A DNA stretch of 60,192 nt. Source: Prevotella sp. Its GTDB lineage: Bacteria; Bacteroidota; Bacteroidia; Bacteroidales; Bacteroidaceae. The position numbers were made by a program, and so were the translations under genes. The notes beneath the pieces were generated by a model, which saw only the letters and a list, made by a program, of their open reading frames with translations, ran no database searches and was not told the DNA's origin. Positions 52,615-60,192 of this stretch are shown here, one piece after another. Positions within the stretch are counted from its first letter, which is position 1. The number at the start of each line of letters is the position of its first letter. The DNA lies in contig JAILFH010000052.1 in assembly GCA_024697645.1 (NCBI GenBank), positions 1 through 60,192 of the forward strand. Direction: 5' to 3'.

Positions 52615-54009
52615 TTAGACGATGTGAATCACTCCCAGTTGATGGAGGAAGATGACGAGAATGGCAATAGGACAGACGAAGCGAATGAGGAACAGATAGA
52701 CGGGGAACACGCGGCTGAGCGAGTGGAGCGTGCCCCAGTTGGTGAACTCATCGTTCAGAATCTTCTTCGGAACATACCAGCCCATGAACAGACAGGTGAG
52801 GAATCCGCCGATGGGCAGGAATATCTGACCCGTGACGAAGTCGAACCAGTCGAACAGCGAACGACCCGCGAACGTGAGTGTATCGATTGCGCCCAGCGAG
52901 AGCGAGCAGAACGTGCCGATGATGCAGCAAAGCACAGTGACGATAAGCGCACCCCGACTGCGCGAGATGTGGAGTTCCTCAAAGAAGAACGCCGTACTGA
53001 CTTCGTGGAGCGACATGAGCGAGGTGAGGGCTGCCAGCGTGAGCAGCAGATAGAACAGCAGACCCACAATCCATCCCACGAGAGGAACGGCCGCAAACGC
53101 CTGACTGAATACGTTCGGCAGCGTGATGAACACGAGCGAGGCGCCACTGTCGGGACTCACGCCCACACTGAATGCAGCGGGGAAAATCATCAGTCCGGCG
53201 AGAATGGCGATGAGGAAGTCGACCAGCGAGATCTGAACAGCCGAACCCAGCAGATTGGTCTGACGGCTGAAGTAACTCGCGTAGGTGCAGATGCAGCCCA
53301 TCGCGATGCTCAGCGAGTAGAACGCCTGACCGAGCGCTCCGAGGAACACGCCCGTGTCGACTTTCGAGAAGTCGGGTTTGAAGAGGAAGTCAATGCCCTT
53401 CGACGCGCCAGGCAGCATGCATGAGGCGCCGACGATGATGAGCAGCAGGATGAACAGCGTGGGCATGAGCAGTTTCGAAGCCTTCTCAATGCCTTTGCGC
53501 ACACCGCGACAGATGACCAGATGGCAGATGACCAGAATGGCTACTGTCCAGAACACGGGCAGCACCGGCGATGACGAGAACTCCTGAAAATACTGGGTGA
53601 CGTAGTCGGCGTCGCCTTGCAACTGACCTGCCACAGAGGCATAGATATATTGCAGACACCAGCCCGAGACGACGGCATAATAGCCCGTGATGAGAAAACC
53701 CGTGAGCACGCCGAGTGAGCCGATGAAGGCGGGGAAAGGCGACTTGCGGCCACCCGTCTCACCTATTATCTTATAGGCGCGTGCGGTGTTGGCGGCACCA
53801 TGACGGCCGATGATGAACTCGCTCACCATGCAGGGAATGCCCAGAATCAGTACACATCCGAGATAGATGAGGATGAAGGCTGCACCTCCGTTCTCACCGG
53901 TCATATAGGGGAAGCGCCACACGTTGCCCAACCCGACAGCCGAGCCTGCCGTAGCAAGAATGACGCCCAGTTTGCTGCTGAAATTTGCTCTTTCTGTAGA
54001 TTGACTCAT
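52615..54009 (-). CDS. Sodium-dependent NSS family transporter, first of two
   Basis: A 464-residue paralogue of its downstream neighbour with the same helix-1 signature (GSAVGLGNVWRFPYMTGENG), SVGVSPDSGASLVFITLPNV and TSLMSLHEVSTAFFFEEL. Differences between the two are spread throughout, so they have diverged and may differ in substrate. The Met at 54009 (MSQSTERANF) is preferred over the longer frame at 54045, which starts on the promoter. Confidence 0.93.
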   Translation of the reverse strand: MSQSTERANFSSKLGVILATAGSAVGLGNVWRFPYMTGENGGAAFILIYLGCVLILGIPCMVSEFIIGRHGAANTARAYKIIGETGGRKSPFPAFIGSLGVLTGFLITGYYAVVSGWCLQYIYASVAGQLQGDADYVTQYFQEFSSSPVLPVFWTVAILVICHLVICRGVRKGIEKASKLLMPTLFILLLIIVGASCMLPGASKGIDFLFKPDFSKVDTGVFLGALGQAFYSLSIAMGCICTYASYFSRQTNLLGSAVQISLVDFLIAILAGLMIFPAAFSVGVSPDSGASLVFITLPNVFSQAFAAVPLVGWIVGLLFYLLLTLAALTSLMSLHEVSTAFFFEELHISRSRGALIVTVLCCIIGTFCSLSLGAIDTLTFAGRSLFDWFDFVTGQIFLPIGGFLTCLFMGWYVPKKILNDEFTNWGTLHSLSRVFPVYLFLIRFVCPIAILVIFLHQLGVIHIV

Positions 54010-54042
54010 TACAATTTTGTTATCCAATTTACAAATTTGGTG

Positions 54043-54050
54043 CAAAATTA
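54043..54050 (-). promoter_or_regulatory. -7 element of the NSS transporter pair
   Basis: TAATTTTG on the minus strand, 33 nt before the ATG at 54009. Confidence 0.5.
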
Positions 54051-54147
54051 TAAATAAAATAGCAGAAAGAGGAATAAATTGTAAGAAAATTCAGAAAATA
54101 CGGTTGAATTTCTGATAAATTTACACAAATGGAGACCCGATTACTGA

Positions 54148-54942
54148 TTAGTCGTGCCTCTTCTTGTGTTCAAATTCAATTCCGTTCTCAATCACCACTT
54201 CGCGCATGTTCTTCAGCAGGTCGCTGGCGAAGATGAAGTCGGTGAGCCGTTTGTTGGTCGAGCGCATCACCTGCGACGATTCGCCCTGCCATTCCTTGTG
54301 ACCTTCGTGAATGAAGACGATGTTTTCGCCGATGCCCATCACCGAGTTCATGTCGTGGGTGTTGATGATGGTCGTGATGTTGAGGTCGTGGGTAATTCCC
54401 GACAGCAGTTCGTCGATGACCAGCGAAGTCTTCGGGTCAAGTCCGCTGTTGGGCTCGTCGCAGAAGAGGTATTTCGGATTGAGCACTATCGCGCGGGCAA
54501 TCGCCACACGCTTCTGCATACCGCCTGAAATCTCGGCAGGAAACTTCTTCTCGGCTCCAACGAGGTTCACGCGCTCGAGGCATTCCATTGCCCGACGCTG
54601 ACGCTCGCGGAGGTTCATCGGCGAGAACATATCGAGCGGGAACATCACGTTTTCCAGCACTGAGAGCGAGTCGAACAAGGCTGCCGACTGGAAGATCATT
54701 CCCATCTCGCGGCGCATCATCACCTTTTCCTTCTTCGTCATGTGAACGAAGTCGCGGCCGTCGTAGAGCACCTGTCCGCTCGTAGGTTCAAGCAGGCCCA
54801 CGAGATTCTTCATCAGCACCGTCTTACCCGAACCCGACCGACCGATGATCAGATTGGTCTTGCCATCCTCAAACACTGTGGAGATGTCGTGCAGGACTTC
54901 CTTGTCCTCAAATGACTTATAGAGATTCTTGACTTCAATCAT
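54148..54942 (-). CDS. ABC transporter ATPase, MlaF-like
   Basis: A 264-residue ATP-binding subunit. Walker A GRSGSGKTVLMKNL, Q-loop GMIFQSAALFDSLSV, signature ISGGMQKRVAIARAI, Walker B YLFCDEPNSGLDP. The IFQSAALFDSL and EPNSGLDP patterns are typical of MlaF/Ttg2A, the ATPase of phospholipid transport between the two membranes. Its ATG overlaps the stop of the permease gene by 4 nt. The MCE-domain partner MlaD is not in this window. Confidence 0.92.
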   Translation of the reverse strand: MIEVKNLYKSFEDKEVLHDISTVFEDGKTNLIIGRSGSGKTVLMKNLVGLLEPTSGQVLYDGRDFVHMTKKEKVMMRREMGMIFQSAALFDSLSVLENVMFPLDMFSPMNLRERQRRAMECLERVNLVGAEKKFPAEISGGMQKRVAIARAIVLNPKYLFCDEPNSGLDPKTSLVIDELLSGITHDLNITTIINTHDMNSVMGIGENIVFIHEGHKEWQGESSQVMRSTNKRLTDFIFASDLLKNMREVVIENGIEFEHKKRHD

Positions 54943-55685
54943 GACAGTATCTGTGTGAGGAAAACATCGCTGAAGAGAATGAGCACCGAGGACGAGACAA
55001 CGGCGTCGGTAGAGGCCTTACCCACCTCGACGGAGCCGCCCTCGACGGTGTAGCCATAGAACGAGGAGACGCTCGAGATGATGAAGGCGAAGAAGAGGCT
55101 CTTGATAATCGACATATACATAAACCAAGGCACAAACGAGTGCTGAAGGCCTTCGGTAAGGTCTTCGGGCGAGAGGATATGGCCGATGTAGGCAGTACCA
55201 TAGGCACCGATGATGCCGGTTGCCGATGAGAATATCACGAGGAAGGGCATGATGGTAATCAAGCCCAGAATCTTCGGAAGAATCAGATAGCAGGCGGAGT
55301 TCACGCCCATGATTTCGAGGGCGTCAATCTGCTGTGTCACTCGCATCGTACCCAGTTCGGAGGCGATGTTCGAGCCTACCTTACCGGCGAGAATCAGACA
55401 CATGATAGATGAGGAGAATTCCAGCAACATGATTTCGCGGGTCGTGTAGCCTGCCACCCATCGGGGCATCCAGGGCGACTCGATGTTCACCTTCATCTGA
55501 ATGCAAATTACGGCTCCGATGAAGAACGAAATCAGCAGGACAATACCAATGGAGTCAACTCCCAACTGCGCCATCTCCTTCACATATTGCTTCCAGAACA
55601 TGCGCAGGCGCTCGGGAATCGAAAATGTTCGTCCCATGAGCATCAAATAGCGTCCGAAAGTCTGTAGTGAGTTGACGATAAACAT
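54939..55685 (-). CDS. ABC transporter permease, MlaE-like
   Basis: A 248-residue inner-membrane subunit. The MlaE features are [44 protein letters not shown] (the conserved cytoplasmic helix) and [20 protein letters not shown]. With the ATPase it should move phospholipid across the envelope to keep outer-membrane lipid asymmetry. First gene of the pair, divergent from lptB. Confidence 0.92.
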   Translation of the reverse strand: MFIVNSLQTFGRYLMLMGRTFSIPERLRMFWKQYVKEMAQLGVDSIGIVLLISFFIGAVICIQMKVNIESPWMPRWVAGYTTREIMLLEFSSSIMCLILAGKVGSNIASELGTMRVTQQIDALEIMGVNSACYLILPKILGLITIMPFLVIFSSATGIIGAYGTAYIGHILSPEDLTEGLQHSFVPWFMYMSIIKSLFFAFIISSVSSFYGYTVEGGSVEVGKASTDAVVSSSVLILFSDVFLTQILS

Positions 55686-55705
55686 AAATAATCTTATTTT
55701 CCGTG

Positions 55706-55713
55706 CAAAATTA
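55706..55713 (-). promoter_or_regulatory. -7 element of the mlaE-mlaF pair
   Basis: TAATTTTG on the minus strand, 20 nt before the mlaE ATG at 55685. Confidence 0.5.
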
Positions 55714-55736
55714 GAAAATAATTATGAATTATTTCG

Positions 55737-55744
55737 TAACTTTG
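55737..55744 (+). promoter_or_regulatory. -7 element of lptB
   Basis: TAACTTTG, 17 nt before the ATG at 55762. It lies within the longer open frame, which therefore cannot be the coding start. Confidence 0.6.
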
Positions 55745-55761
55745 CCAGAAATTTTACAAAG

Positions 55762-56709
55762 ATGGAAGAAAATCGCATCCAAATAGAAGCAGAACAGCCT
55801 CAGGAGCAGGATATGCAGCAGGAAGAGGTCATGCAGCAGGAAGAATCTGTCCAGCAGCAGGAAGAGGCAATGCAGCAGGAAGAATCTGTCCAGCAGCCGC
55901 AGCAGGAGTCGTCGCAGGAGCCACAGCAGGAAGAGAAACTGGTGTTGCGCACTGAGGGTCTCATCAAGCGCTACGGCAAGCGAACGGTGGTGAACGATGT
56001 GTCCTACGATGTTCGTCAGGGCGAGATTGTGGGTCTGCTCGGACCTAACGGTGCCGGTAAGACCACCTCTTTCTATATGACCACTGGCCTCGTGATTCCC
56101 AATGGCGGTCACGTGTTCCTGGGCGATGAGGAAATCACGTCTTACCCCGTTTACAAGCGTGCCCGTGCGGGTATCGGCTATCTGCCGCAGGAGGCATCGG
56201 TGTTCCGCAAGATGTCGGTTGAGGACAACATCATGTCGGTGCTCGAGATGACGGGTAAACCTCGTGAGTATCAACTTGAGAAACTGGAGAGCCTCATTAA
56301 TGAGTTCCGACTCAACAAGGTTCGCAAGAACAAGGGTGACCAGTTGTCGGGTGGTGAGCGCCGTCGTACGGAGATTGCACGCTGTCTGGCGATTGAGCCG
56401 AAGTTCATCATGCTCGATGAGCCCTTCGCTGGTGTCGACCCGATTGCCGTTGAGGACATTCAGCACATCGTCTGGAAACTGAAGTATCGTAACATCGGTA
56501 TTCTCATCACCGACCACAACGTGCAGGAAACGCTGACCATCACGGACCGCGCCTACCTCCTCTTCGAAGGAAAAATCCTGTTCCAGGGTAGTCCTGAGGA
56601 ACTCGCTTCGAATAAGATTGTACGTGAGAAATACCTCTCGACTTCCTTCGTGCTCCGCAAGAAAGACTTCCAACTCATCGACGAAGAACACCGCAAGAGG
56701 GAGGAATAG
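55762..56709 (+). CDS. lptB: LPS export ABC ATPase LptB with Gln/Glu-rich N-terminal extension
   Basis: A 315-residue ATPase driving lipopolysaccharide transport to the outer membrane. The core from about residue 60 ([20 protein letters not shown]) has Walker [15 protein letters not shown]-loop [17 protein letters not shown], signature [14 protein letters not shown] and Walker [17 protein letters not shown], all LptB-like. Normal LptB is about 240 residues; the first 58 or so residues here are extra, made of repeated MQQEESVQQ / MQQEEVMQQ blocks encoded by tandem DNA repeats. The Met at 55762 follows the -7 element by 17 nt. Confidence 0.93.
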   Translation: MEENRIQIEAEQPQEQDMQQEEVMQQEESVQQQEEAMQQEESVQQPQQESSQEPQQEEKLVLRTEGLIKRYGKRTVVNDVSYDVRQGEIVGLLGPNGAGKTTSFYMTTGLVIPNGGHVFLGDEEITSYPVYKRARAGIGYLPQEASVFRKMSVEDNIMSVLEMTGKPREYQLEKLESLINEFRLNKVRKNKGDQLSGGERRRTEIARCLAIEPKFIMLDEPFAGVDPIAVEDIQHIVWKLKYRNIGILITDHNVQETLTITDRAYLLFEGKILFQGSPEELASNKIVREKYLSTSFVLRKKDFQLIDEEHRKREE

Positions 56710-56716
56710 CACAGAG

Positions 56717-56794
56717 TGCGACTACGTCGCAGTTCAACGGGCTTCGCCCTAGTTCAATGCCCTTTGGGCGTTCAAAGTTCAATGCGCTGCGCGC
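56717..56794. repeat. Mini-hairpins alternating with AGTTCAA spacers
   Basis: GCGAC-TAC-GTCGC (56718-56730), GGGC-TTC-GCCC (56739-56749), GCCC-TTT-GGGC (56759-56769) and GCGC-TGC-GCGC (56784-56794). Each has a 3-nt loop. GTTCAA occurs between them at 56732, 56752, 56770 and 56777. The stems differ while the spacers are conserved. Confidence 0.85.
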
Positions 56795-56795
56795 G

Positions 56796-56873
56796 GTTGA
56801 GAAGTGTTGAGAGCCTTCGGCTTTGTTGAGAAGTGTTGAGAGCCTTCGGCTTTTGTTGAGAAAAGTTGAGAGT
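56796..56873. repeat. GTTGAG repeat array with embedded GCC-TTC-GGC hairpins
   Basis: A 29-30-bp unit (GTTGAGAAGTGTTGAGAG then CCTTCGGCTTT) at 56796 and 56825, and a partial unit at 56855. The AAGTGTTGAG core is the reverse complement of CTCAACACTT, the unit of the array at 59978-60047. Confidence 0.9.
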
Positions 56874-57279
56874 ATTTCTTTTTGTTTTGAGGTGTAAAGA
56901 AGGTAAAGTAGCCATTAAGAAAGTTCGAGATTTTTGTTTATAATCCCGATGAAACCGCCGATTTTTGAAGAAATGTGATTTCTCAATGGGCGAAATTAAT
57001 AAAAATGTTTTCTTTTGTTTTCTTATGTTTTTTCTTGTTTTTTAAAAGCCGCCAAAGGCGGAACTTTGCCTCGTTTCAACAGAGCAAAGAAATTTGTTTT
57101 CATTTGCTGAGGCGTAACTGAAGCCCCTTCGGCTTACGCCCTTTGTCTTTTGCGCCTCCTGTGTCGGTCTTAGGCTTCGCCAGACCTTGCATGAGTCGAA
57201 GGCTGCATCCCAAGCCTTCACCGACGATACTCAATCGTCGCCTTGTCTTGGCCCCGATTACGGGGAACACTCATACTAT

Positions 57280-57311
57280 GTTACTTTGTTACCTTGTTAC
57301 TTTGTTACTTT
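57280..57311. repeat. GTTACTTT 8-bp tandem array (4 units)
   Basis: Units at 57280, 57288, 57296 and 57304: GTTACTTT, GTTACCTT, GTTACTTT, GTTACTTT. Reverse complements of the AAAGTAAC units at 59910-59957. Confidence 0.95.
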
Positions 57312-57426
57312 GGAAACGCTGTCTCGCCGCCAATCCACGCGAGGTATTGACGACGAGCGCTGTCAAGAGAGAGAATCTTGGTGTTTGTCTAATCCTTGTT
57401 TTTGTTCTGGCTGAAGAGCCCTTCTG

Positions 57427-58707
57427 CTATTGTAACCTGAACGAAACAGGGATCGTGTACTTCACATTCACGGGTTTGTCATTCTGCATGCCGGGTTTCC
57501 AGTTCGGCATTGATTTCACCACGCGCAGGGCCTCGGCGTCGAGTTCAGGACTGACACTCTTCACAACCCTTGGATTGATGACTGAGCCGTCCTTGGCTAC
57601 GACGAACTGTATGATGACGCGGCCTTCTATGCCCTTGTCTATTGCTTCCTTCGGATACTTCACGTTCTTCATCAAGTAGTTCATCAACTCAGACATTCCA
57701 CCCGGGAACTCGGGCATCTTCTCCACAACATCGAAAGTTCCCTCTGGGTCGTTGCTCACCTGAGCAGAGTCAACACCAGGCAAGCCCTTGCCCACGACAA
57801 CCGACATCGTGTCGGGAGACTCCTGTGCTTCGGCTTCTACGGCATCCTTGGGTCCTGACCCCAGGTTGCAGGCAACCAGTGAAAGCAAAACGATGGGTGC
57901 GACCAGCAGATATTTGGCGCGCAGCCATTTATTTGTTCTTTGTTTGTTCATCATTCTGATTCTTAATTTTAAAGGTAAAACATTGAAATTATTACACACT
58001 GTTGCAACATTCTTTCCATAGGCCAGACCGAGCAGGTGATACTGGTAGGCTTTCCGCTCCGATCCTGCTGCCATCACGCGCGCATCGGCGAGATACTCGA
58101 GGTTGAGGCGCACTTCCCTGCGTAGCAGCCACATGAATGGGTTGGGCCAGCAGACGATGGTGAGCAGTTCGGTGAATATGATGTCGAGGGAGTGCCGCTG
58201 TTCTACGTGGGCAGACTCGTGGATGAGCACTTCGCTCAGTTGTTCGTCGCTCTGTGCCGATGGATTCACGAAAATCCAGTTGAAGAACGAGAACGGGCAG
58301 GTGTCGTCGGTCAGTCTGAACAGCGAGCCTTCCTCTGAAAGCCGCTCCGACTTCATACGGATTCGCAGAATCTCAATCAGTTGCCACACCATTCGCATCA
58401 GTAGCAGGGCCGCTCCGCTCAGATAGAGAAGGGTAAACAGGCGGAGCCAGGGGAATCGCTCGCCGTTGCCCATCACGGTGACAGTCGGCAGCAATACTTC
58501 CCGATAGACTTCTGCCAGATTGGCCGTTTGTTCGTGGCTGGCTACCCACCAACTGAAGTCGGCAGCAGGCAGCAGAATCGCGGCTGCCATGAGCAGGAGC
58601 AGTGTGGCGCGCCGCCATCCGAAGAACGTGTCGCGAACGAACAGCAGGCGGTAGAAGCCGTAGAAAACGGCCAGCAGGATATTCACTTTCAATAGATAAA
58701 TCATCAT
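57427..58707 (-). CDS. BlaR1-like M56 metallopeptidase with C-terminal TonB domain
   Basis: A 426-residue inner-membrane sensor-protease. Several N-terminal helices (LKVNILLAVFYGFYRLLF, ATLLLLMAAAILLPAA, LFTLLYLSGAALLLMRMVW), then the M56 zinc site VLIHESAHVEQRHSLD with a downstream acidic NLEYLADARVM, a further membrane helix (AKYLLVAPIVLLSLVACNLG) and, after a linker, a periplasmic TonB C-terminal domain (about 335-426; GIEGRVIIQFVVAKDGSV, VVKSMPNWKPGMQND). In BlaR1/MecR1 the peptidase domain inactivates the BlaI repressor on a signal; here a TonB domain replaces the penicillin-sensing domain, a layout common in Bacteroidetes. The gene is 301 nt after blaI. Confidence 0.92.
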   Translation of the reverse strand: MMIYLLKVNILLAVFYGFYRLLFVRDTFFGWRRATLLLLMAAAILLPAADFSWWVASHEQTANLAEVYREVLLPTVTVMGNGERFPWLRLFTLLYLSGAALLLMRMVWQLIEILRIRMKSERLSEEGSLFRLTDDTCPFSFFNWIFVNPSAQSDEQLSEVLIHESAHVEQRHSLDIIFTELLTIVCWPNPFMWLLRREVRLNLEYLADARVMAAGSERKAYQYHLLGLAYGKNVATVCNNFNVLPLKLRIRMMNKQRTNKWLRAKYLLVAPIVLLSLVACNLGSGPKDAVEAEAQESPDTMSVVVGKGLPGVDSAQVSNDPEGTFDVVEKMPEFPGGMSELMNYLMKNVKYPKEAIDKGIEGRVIIQFVVAKDGSVINPRVVKSVSPELDAEALRVVKSMPNWKPGMQNDKPVNVKYTIPVSFRLQ

Positions 58708-59008
58708 ATTCTTTTCTCCTTTCAGATATTTTGGTTCTATTCAGAACAGATTTTTTAATTGACGTTTAACCAATGTTGCCCAAATTGGCGTTTCGTGAGG
58801 GGTTAAAGACTTTCCTTTTTTCCAACTATCGAGTTCAGCCTTATTTGCGCCCTTAGAAGACGAGAACTCCACTTGCGTTAGCGTAAAAGGCGCGGCTTGA
58901 GCGCCAAAGTTGTCAAAAGTTGTAAAGGTTGTCTTCTATAGCCCCTTTTGTCTTAGGCCGCTACCCCCGGGGGAATGTTCATCTGTGGTTCAAAGTCAGC
59001 AGTTGAAT
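58708..59008. other. Spacer between blaI and the M56 gene
   Basis: 301 bp without a gene. The blaI-proximal half is copy 2 of a dispersed element; the rest shows no feature I can name. No TAnnTTTG element is clear on the minus strand, so the M56 gene may depend on blaI transcription. Confidence 0.6.
58888..59002 (-). repeat. Dispersed intergenic element, copy 2
   Basis: Read on the minus strand it starts CTGCTGACTTTG (59002 leftward), then the hairpin TTCCCCCGGGGG, GCGGCCTAAG, GAAGACAAC, ACAACTTTTGACAA, TTTGGCGCTC and GCGCC, the same order as at 2972-3113. It begins 6 nt after the blaI stop codon. Confidence 0.75.
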
Positions 59009-59407
59009 CTAATCTCGTTCCTCCTTCTTCGTTTCTCGCTCCTCGAGCCCTTCCCCTCCTTCAATCTCGCGGATGATGTCCTTGAGATCGTCTGACGAGA
59101 GTTTTTCTTCCTGGGCGAAGAACGAAACCATATCGCGGAAAGAACCTCGGAAGTAGTCGCGGACGAAGCCCGACATGAATCCTCGCTTGTAGTCGCTCTC
59201 TGCGATGAGGGGCTCGTAGATGTAGGTCTTGCCCTGCTGCCGCTGGCTCACGAACAACTTGCGCTTCAGGTTTTGCATCACCGAGGCCACTGTAGTATAG
59301 GGTGGCTTGGGCTCCGGCAACTGCTGAAGAACCTCCTTCACGGTGCATTCGTTCAGTTGCCAAACCTGCTGCATCACCTCTTCTTCTTGTTTTGTCAGTT
59401 TTTCCAT
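59009..59407 (-). CDS. blaI: BlaI/MecI-family repressor
   Basis: A 132-residue winged-helix repressor. The N-terminal half MEKLTKQEEEVMQQVWQLNE, VKEVLQQLPEPKPPYTTVAS, LKRKLFVSQRQQGKTYIYEP is the BlaI DNA-binding domain; the C-terminal half (FFAQEEKLSSDDLKDIIREI) is the dimerisation part. Two identical-core palindromes TACGAA-N3-TTCGTA lie upstream, one over its own promoter, so it should repress itself and the M56 gene. Genes controlled elsewhere are unknown. Confidence 0.93.
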   Translation of the reverse strand: MEKLTKQEEEVMQQVWQLNECTVKEVLQQLPEPKPPYTTVASVMQNLKRKLFVSQRQQGKTYIYEPLIAESDYKRGFMSGFVRDYFRGSFRDMVSFFAQEEKLSSDDLKDIIREIEGGEGLEERETKKEERD

Positions 59408-59436
59408 TCTTTTCGGAGTTTAAATGTTTACGGCTG

Positions 59437-59468
59437 CAAATCTACGAAAGTTTCGTAGATGAAACAAA
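59437..59468 (-). promoter_or_regulatory. Promoter of blaI
   Basis: On the minus strand: TTTG (59468-59465), a 20-bp spacer and TAGATTTG (59444-59437). The operator 59440-59460 covers most of the spacer and part of the -7 element. Confidence 0.75.
59440..59460. promoter_or_regulatory. BlaI operator 1
   Basis: A perfect 21-bp inverted repeat ATCTACGAAA-G-TTTCGTAGAT, core TACGAA-N3-TTCGTA at 59443-59457. Overlap with the promoter implies steric repression. Confidence 0.75.
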
Positions 59469-59524
59469 TATTTACCGTTAAAGAATCTTAAAACAAGAAA
59501 TAAAGTTGTTGAAAACGAATAAAA

Positions 59525-59539
59525 TACGAATATTTCGTA
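59525..59539. promoter_or_regulatory. BlaI operator 2
   Basis: TACGAA-TAT-TTCGTA, the same 15-bp core as operator 1 and 82 bp upstream of it. Confidence 0.65.
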
Positions 59540-59737
59540 GATTATTGCATCCAATCCGATCCTCCTTTTAGTCTAATCACTCCCCTCCATTCAGGTCTAG
59601 GCAAGTCGAAGATTGATAATCTTGGACGCCGCCTAAGTGGTGCTGCTCTCGGCTTGTGCAAGACCTGGCCAAGGTCGAAGTAGAAGGCGCGAAGAGCAAA
59701 GGTGGCCGGGGAAGGGGGTGGGTCTTCTCTACCCTGC

Positions 59738-59909
59738 AAAGGTATCCTCTCTACCCTACAAAGGCATGCTCTCTACCCCTATAAAGACATGCTTTCTACC
59801 CTACAAAGACATGCTTTCTATTATATAAAGGTATCTTCTATATACCTATAAAGACATACTCTCTAACATACAAAGATATCCTTTGTATAGTCTAAAGGCA
59901 TGCTTTAAC
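59738..59909. repeat. 22-bp tandem repeat array C (8 units)
   Basis: AAAG anchors at 59738, 59760, 59783, 59805, 59827, 59850, 59872 and 59894. Steps are 22 bp except 59760-59783 and 59827-59850, which are 23. The core AAAGACATGCTTTCTA is best preserved here. The last unit runs directly into the AAAGTAAC array. Confidence 0.9.
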
Positions 59910-59957
59910 AAAGTAACAAGGTAACAAAGTAACAAGGTAACAAGGTAACAAAGTAAC
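59910..59957. repeat. AAAGTAAC 8-bp tandem array (6 units)
   Basis: Units at 59910, 59918, 59926, 59934, 59942 and 59950, alternating AAAGTAAC and AAGGTAAC. Inverted relative to 57280-57311. Confidence 0.95.
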
Positions 59958-59977
59958 GATTGCCGTGGGAGGGCACT

Positions 59978-60047
59978 CTCAACTCTTCTCAACCTTTCTC
60001 AACACTTCTCAACACCTCTCAACACTTCTCAACCTCTCTCAACCTTT
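59978..60047. repeat. CTCAACACTT 10-bp tandem array (7 units)
   Basis: Units at 59978, 59988, 59998, 60008, 60018, 60028 and 60038, all 10 bp, with variants CTCAACCTTT and CTCAACACCT. Inverted relative to the GTTGAG array at 56796-56873. Confidence 0.95.
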
Positions 60048-60192
60048 CTTCACCGCGTAGCCAAGCCTACTTGGCTCGCATACTGTATCAATAAGTCAAA
60101 GATCGCTTGGTTTGCCGTTTCCTTCGGTTTTGTTTTTTCTCTTCCGCGACATCTTTTCATCTATAATCATTTCACCCTCTTTGCTATCTACG

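Larger units (their letters stand above)
56710..57426. other. Repeat-rich intergenic region lptB to M56 gene
   Basis: No gene seen over about 700 bp between convergent genes. It holds mini-hairpins (56717-56794), the GTTGAG array (56796-56873), a plain AT-rich part, small GC hairpins such as GCCGCC-AAA-GGCGG near 57050 and the stem 57166-57186, and the GTTACTTT array (57280-57311). The plus-strand frame at 57143-57679 runs into the M56 gene antisense and is a shadow. Confidence 0.75.
59540..60192. other. Repeat-rich region at the right end of the window
   Basis: No gene seen. In order: a stretch of small GC hairpins (about 59590-59720), the 22-bp array C (59738-59909), the AAAGTAAC array (59910-59957), the CTCAACACTT array (59978-60047) and about 140 bp in which I see nothing. 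The short plus-strand frame at 59637 lies across the repeats. Confidence 0.75.

Noticed and set aside
52540..53424. 294-codon plus-strand frame across the NSS transporter genes
   Set aside because: Charged, repetitive shadow of membrane-protein codons; both NSS genes are clear on the other strand.
55729..56712. 327-codon open frame antisense to lptB
   Set aside because: Fully inside lptB, rich in Leu from reversed Gln/Glu codons, no domain.
57143..57679. 178-codon plus-strand frame
   Set aside because: It runs from a repeat into the antisense strand of the M56 gene and has no family features.

Overview
The window looks like chromosomal DNA of a gut or rumen Bacteroidales bacterium, most likely Prevotella or a close relative. 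The sequence basis is: TTTG / TAnnTTTG promoters in front of many genes, almost no Shine-Dalgarno sequences, a SusC/SusD polysaccharide utilisation locus with a periplasmic-binding/AraC regulator, the CdaA-FolP pair, the large single-chain PurL, and a short C-terminal tail (YDLxGRxV...GIYIxxGRKxxxK) of the kind common on secreted Prevotella proteins. No phage, plasmid or insertion-sequence transposase is visible.

Layout. 1-9.7 kb: a secreted six-hairpin glycosidase, an ArgE/DapE-type deacylase divergent from an acyl-CoA synthetase, a four-helix-bundle protein set between arrays of 7-bp repeats, prfB, a 46-residue membrane protein overlapping a CYTH phosphatase, and VanZ. 9.7-20.4 kb: purL, a split chromate transporter, secreted GH43 and GH53 enzymes for arabinan and galactan side chains, cdaA-folP on the minus strand, and murF. 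20.5-20.9 kb: tRNA-Pro followed by an 88-bp tandem repeat. 21-32.4 kb: a fructan (probably levan) locus: regulator, SusC, SusD, a DUF4960-type surface protein and two GH32 enzymes. The SusC/D pair would import fructan pieces made at the surface by the lipoprotein GH32, and the second GH32 would finish the digestion. 33-35.5 kb: an operon of a beta-flower repeat protein with umuD and umuC, then tRNA-Arg. 35.6-43.7 kb: ADP-ribosylglycohydrolase, S41 protease, HAD phosphatase, and two secreted proteins with HExxH zinc motifs. 44.2-50.1 kb: an outer-membrane barrel, a radical-SAM sulfatase maturase and a serine-type sulfatase. 50.1-56.7 kb: a helix-hairpin-helix protein, two tandem NSS transporters, an MlaF/MlaE-like ABC pair and LptB. 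57.4-59.4 kb: a BlaR1-like M56 protein carrying a TonB domain, and a BlaI repressor with two palindromic operators.

The most unusual material is between the genes. Three separate intergenic regions carry arrays of one degenerate 22-bp tandem repeat (about 28 units in all, phase kept almost perfectly). The blaI-blaR1 region is framed by two repeat families in exactly nested, inverted order. A 130-nt element occurs twice, each time just after a gene. Mini-hairpins alternate with AGTTCAA spacers after lptB. A 9-bp ACCTACCAT motif is scattered in both orientations, partly in 11-bp steps. In the fructan locus the regulator joins a periplasmic sugar-binding domain directly to an AraC DNA-binding domain with no kinase modules, and three TCAACGA boxes spaced by whole helical turns lie upstream of susC.

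Functions come from recognising conserved motifs by eye; no database search was run. Start codons were chosen from promoter position, signal peptides and family length.
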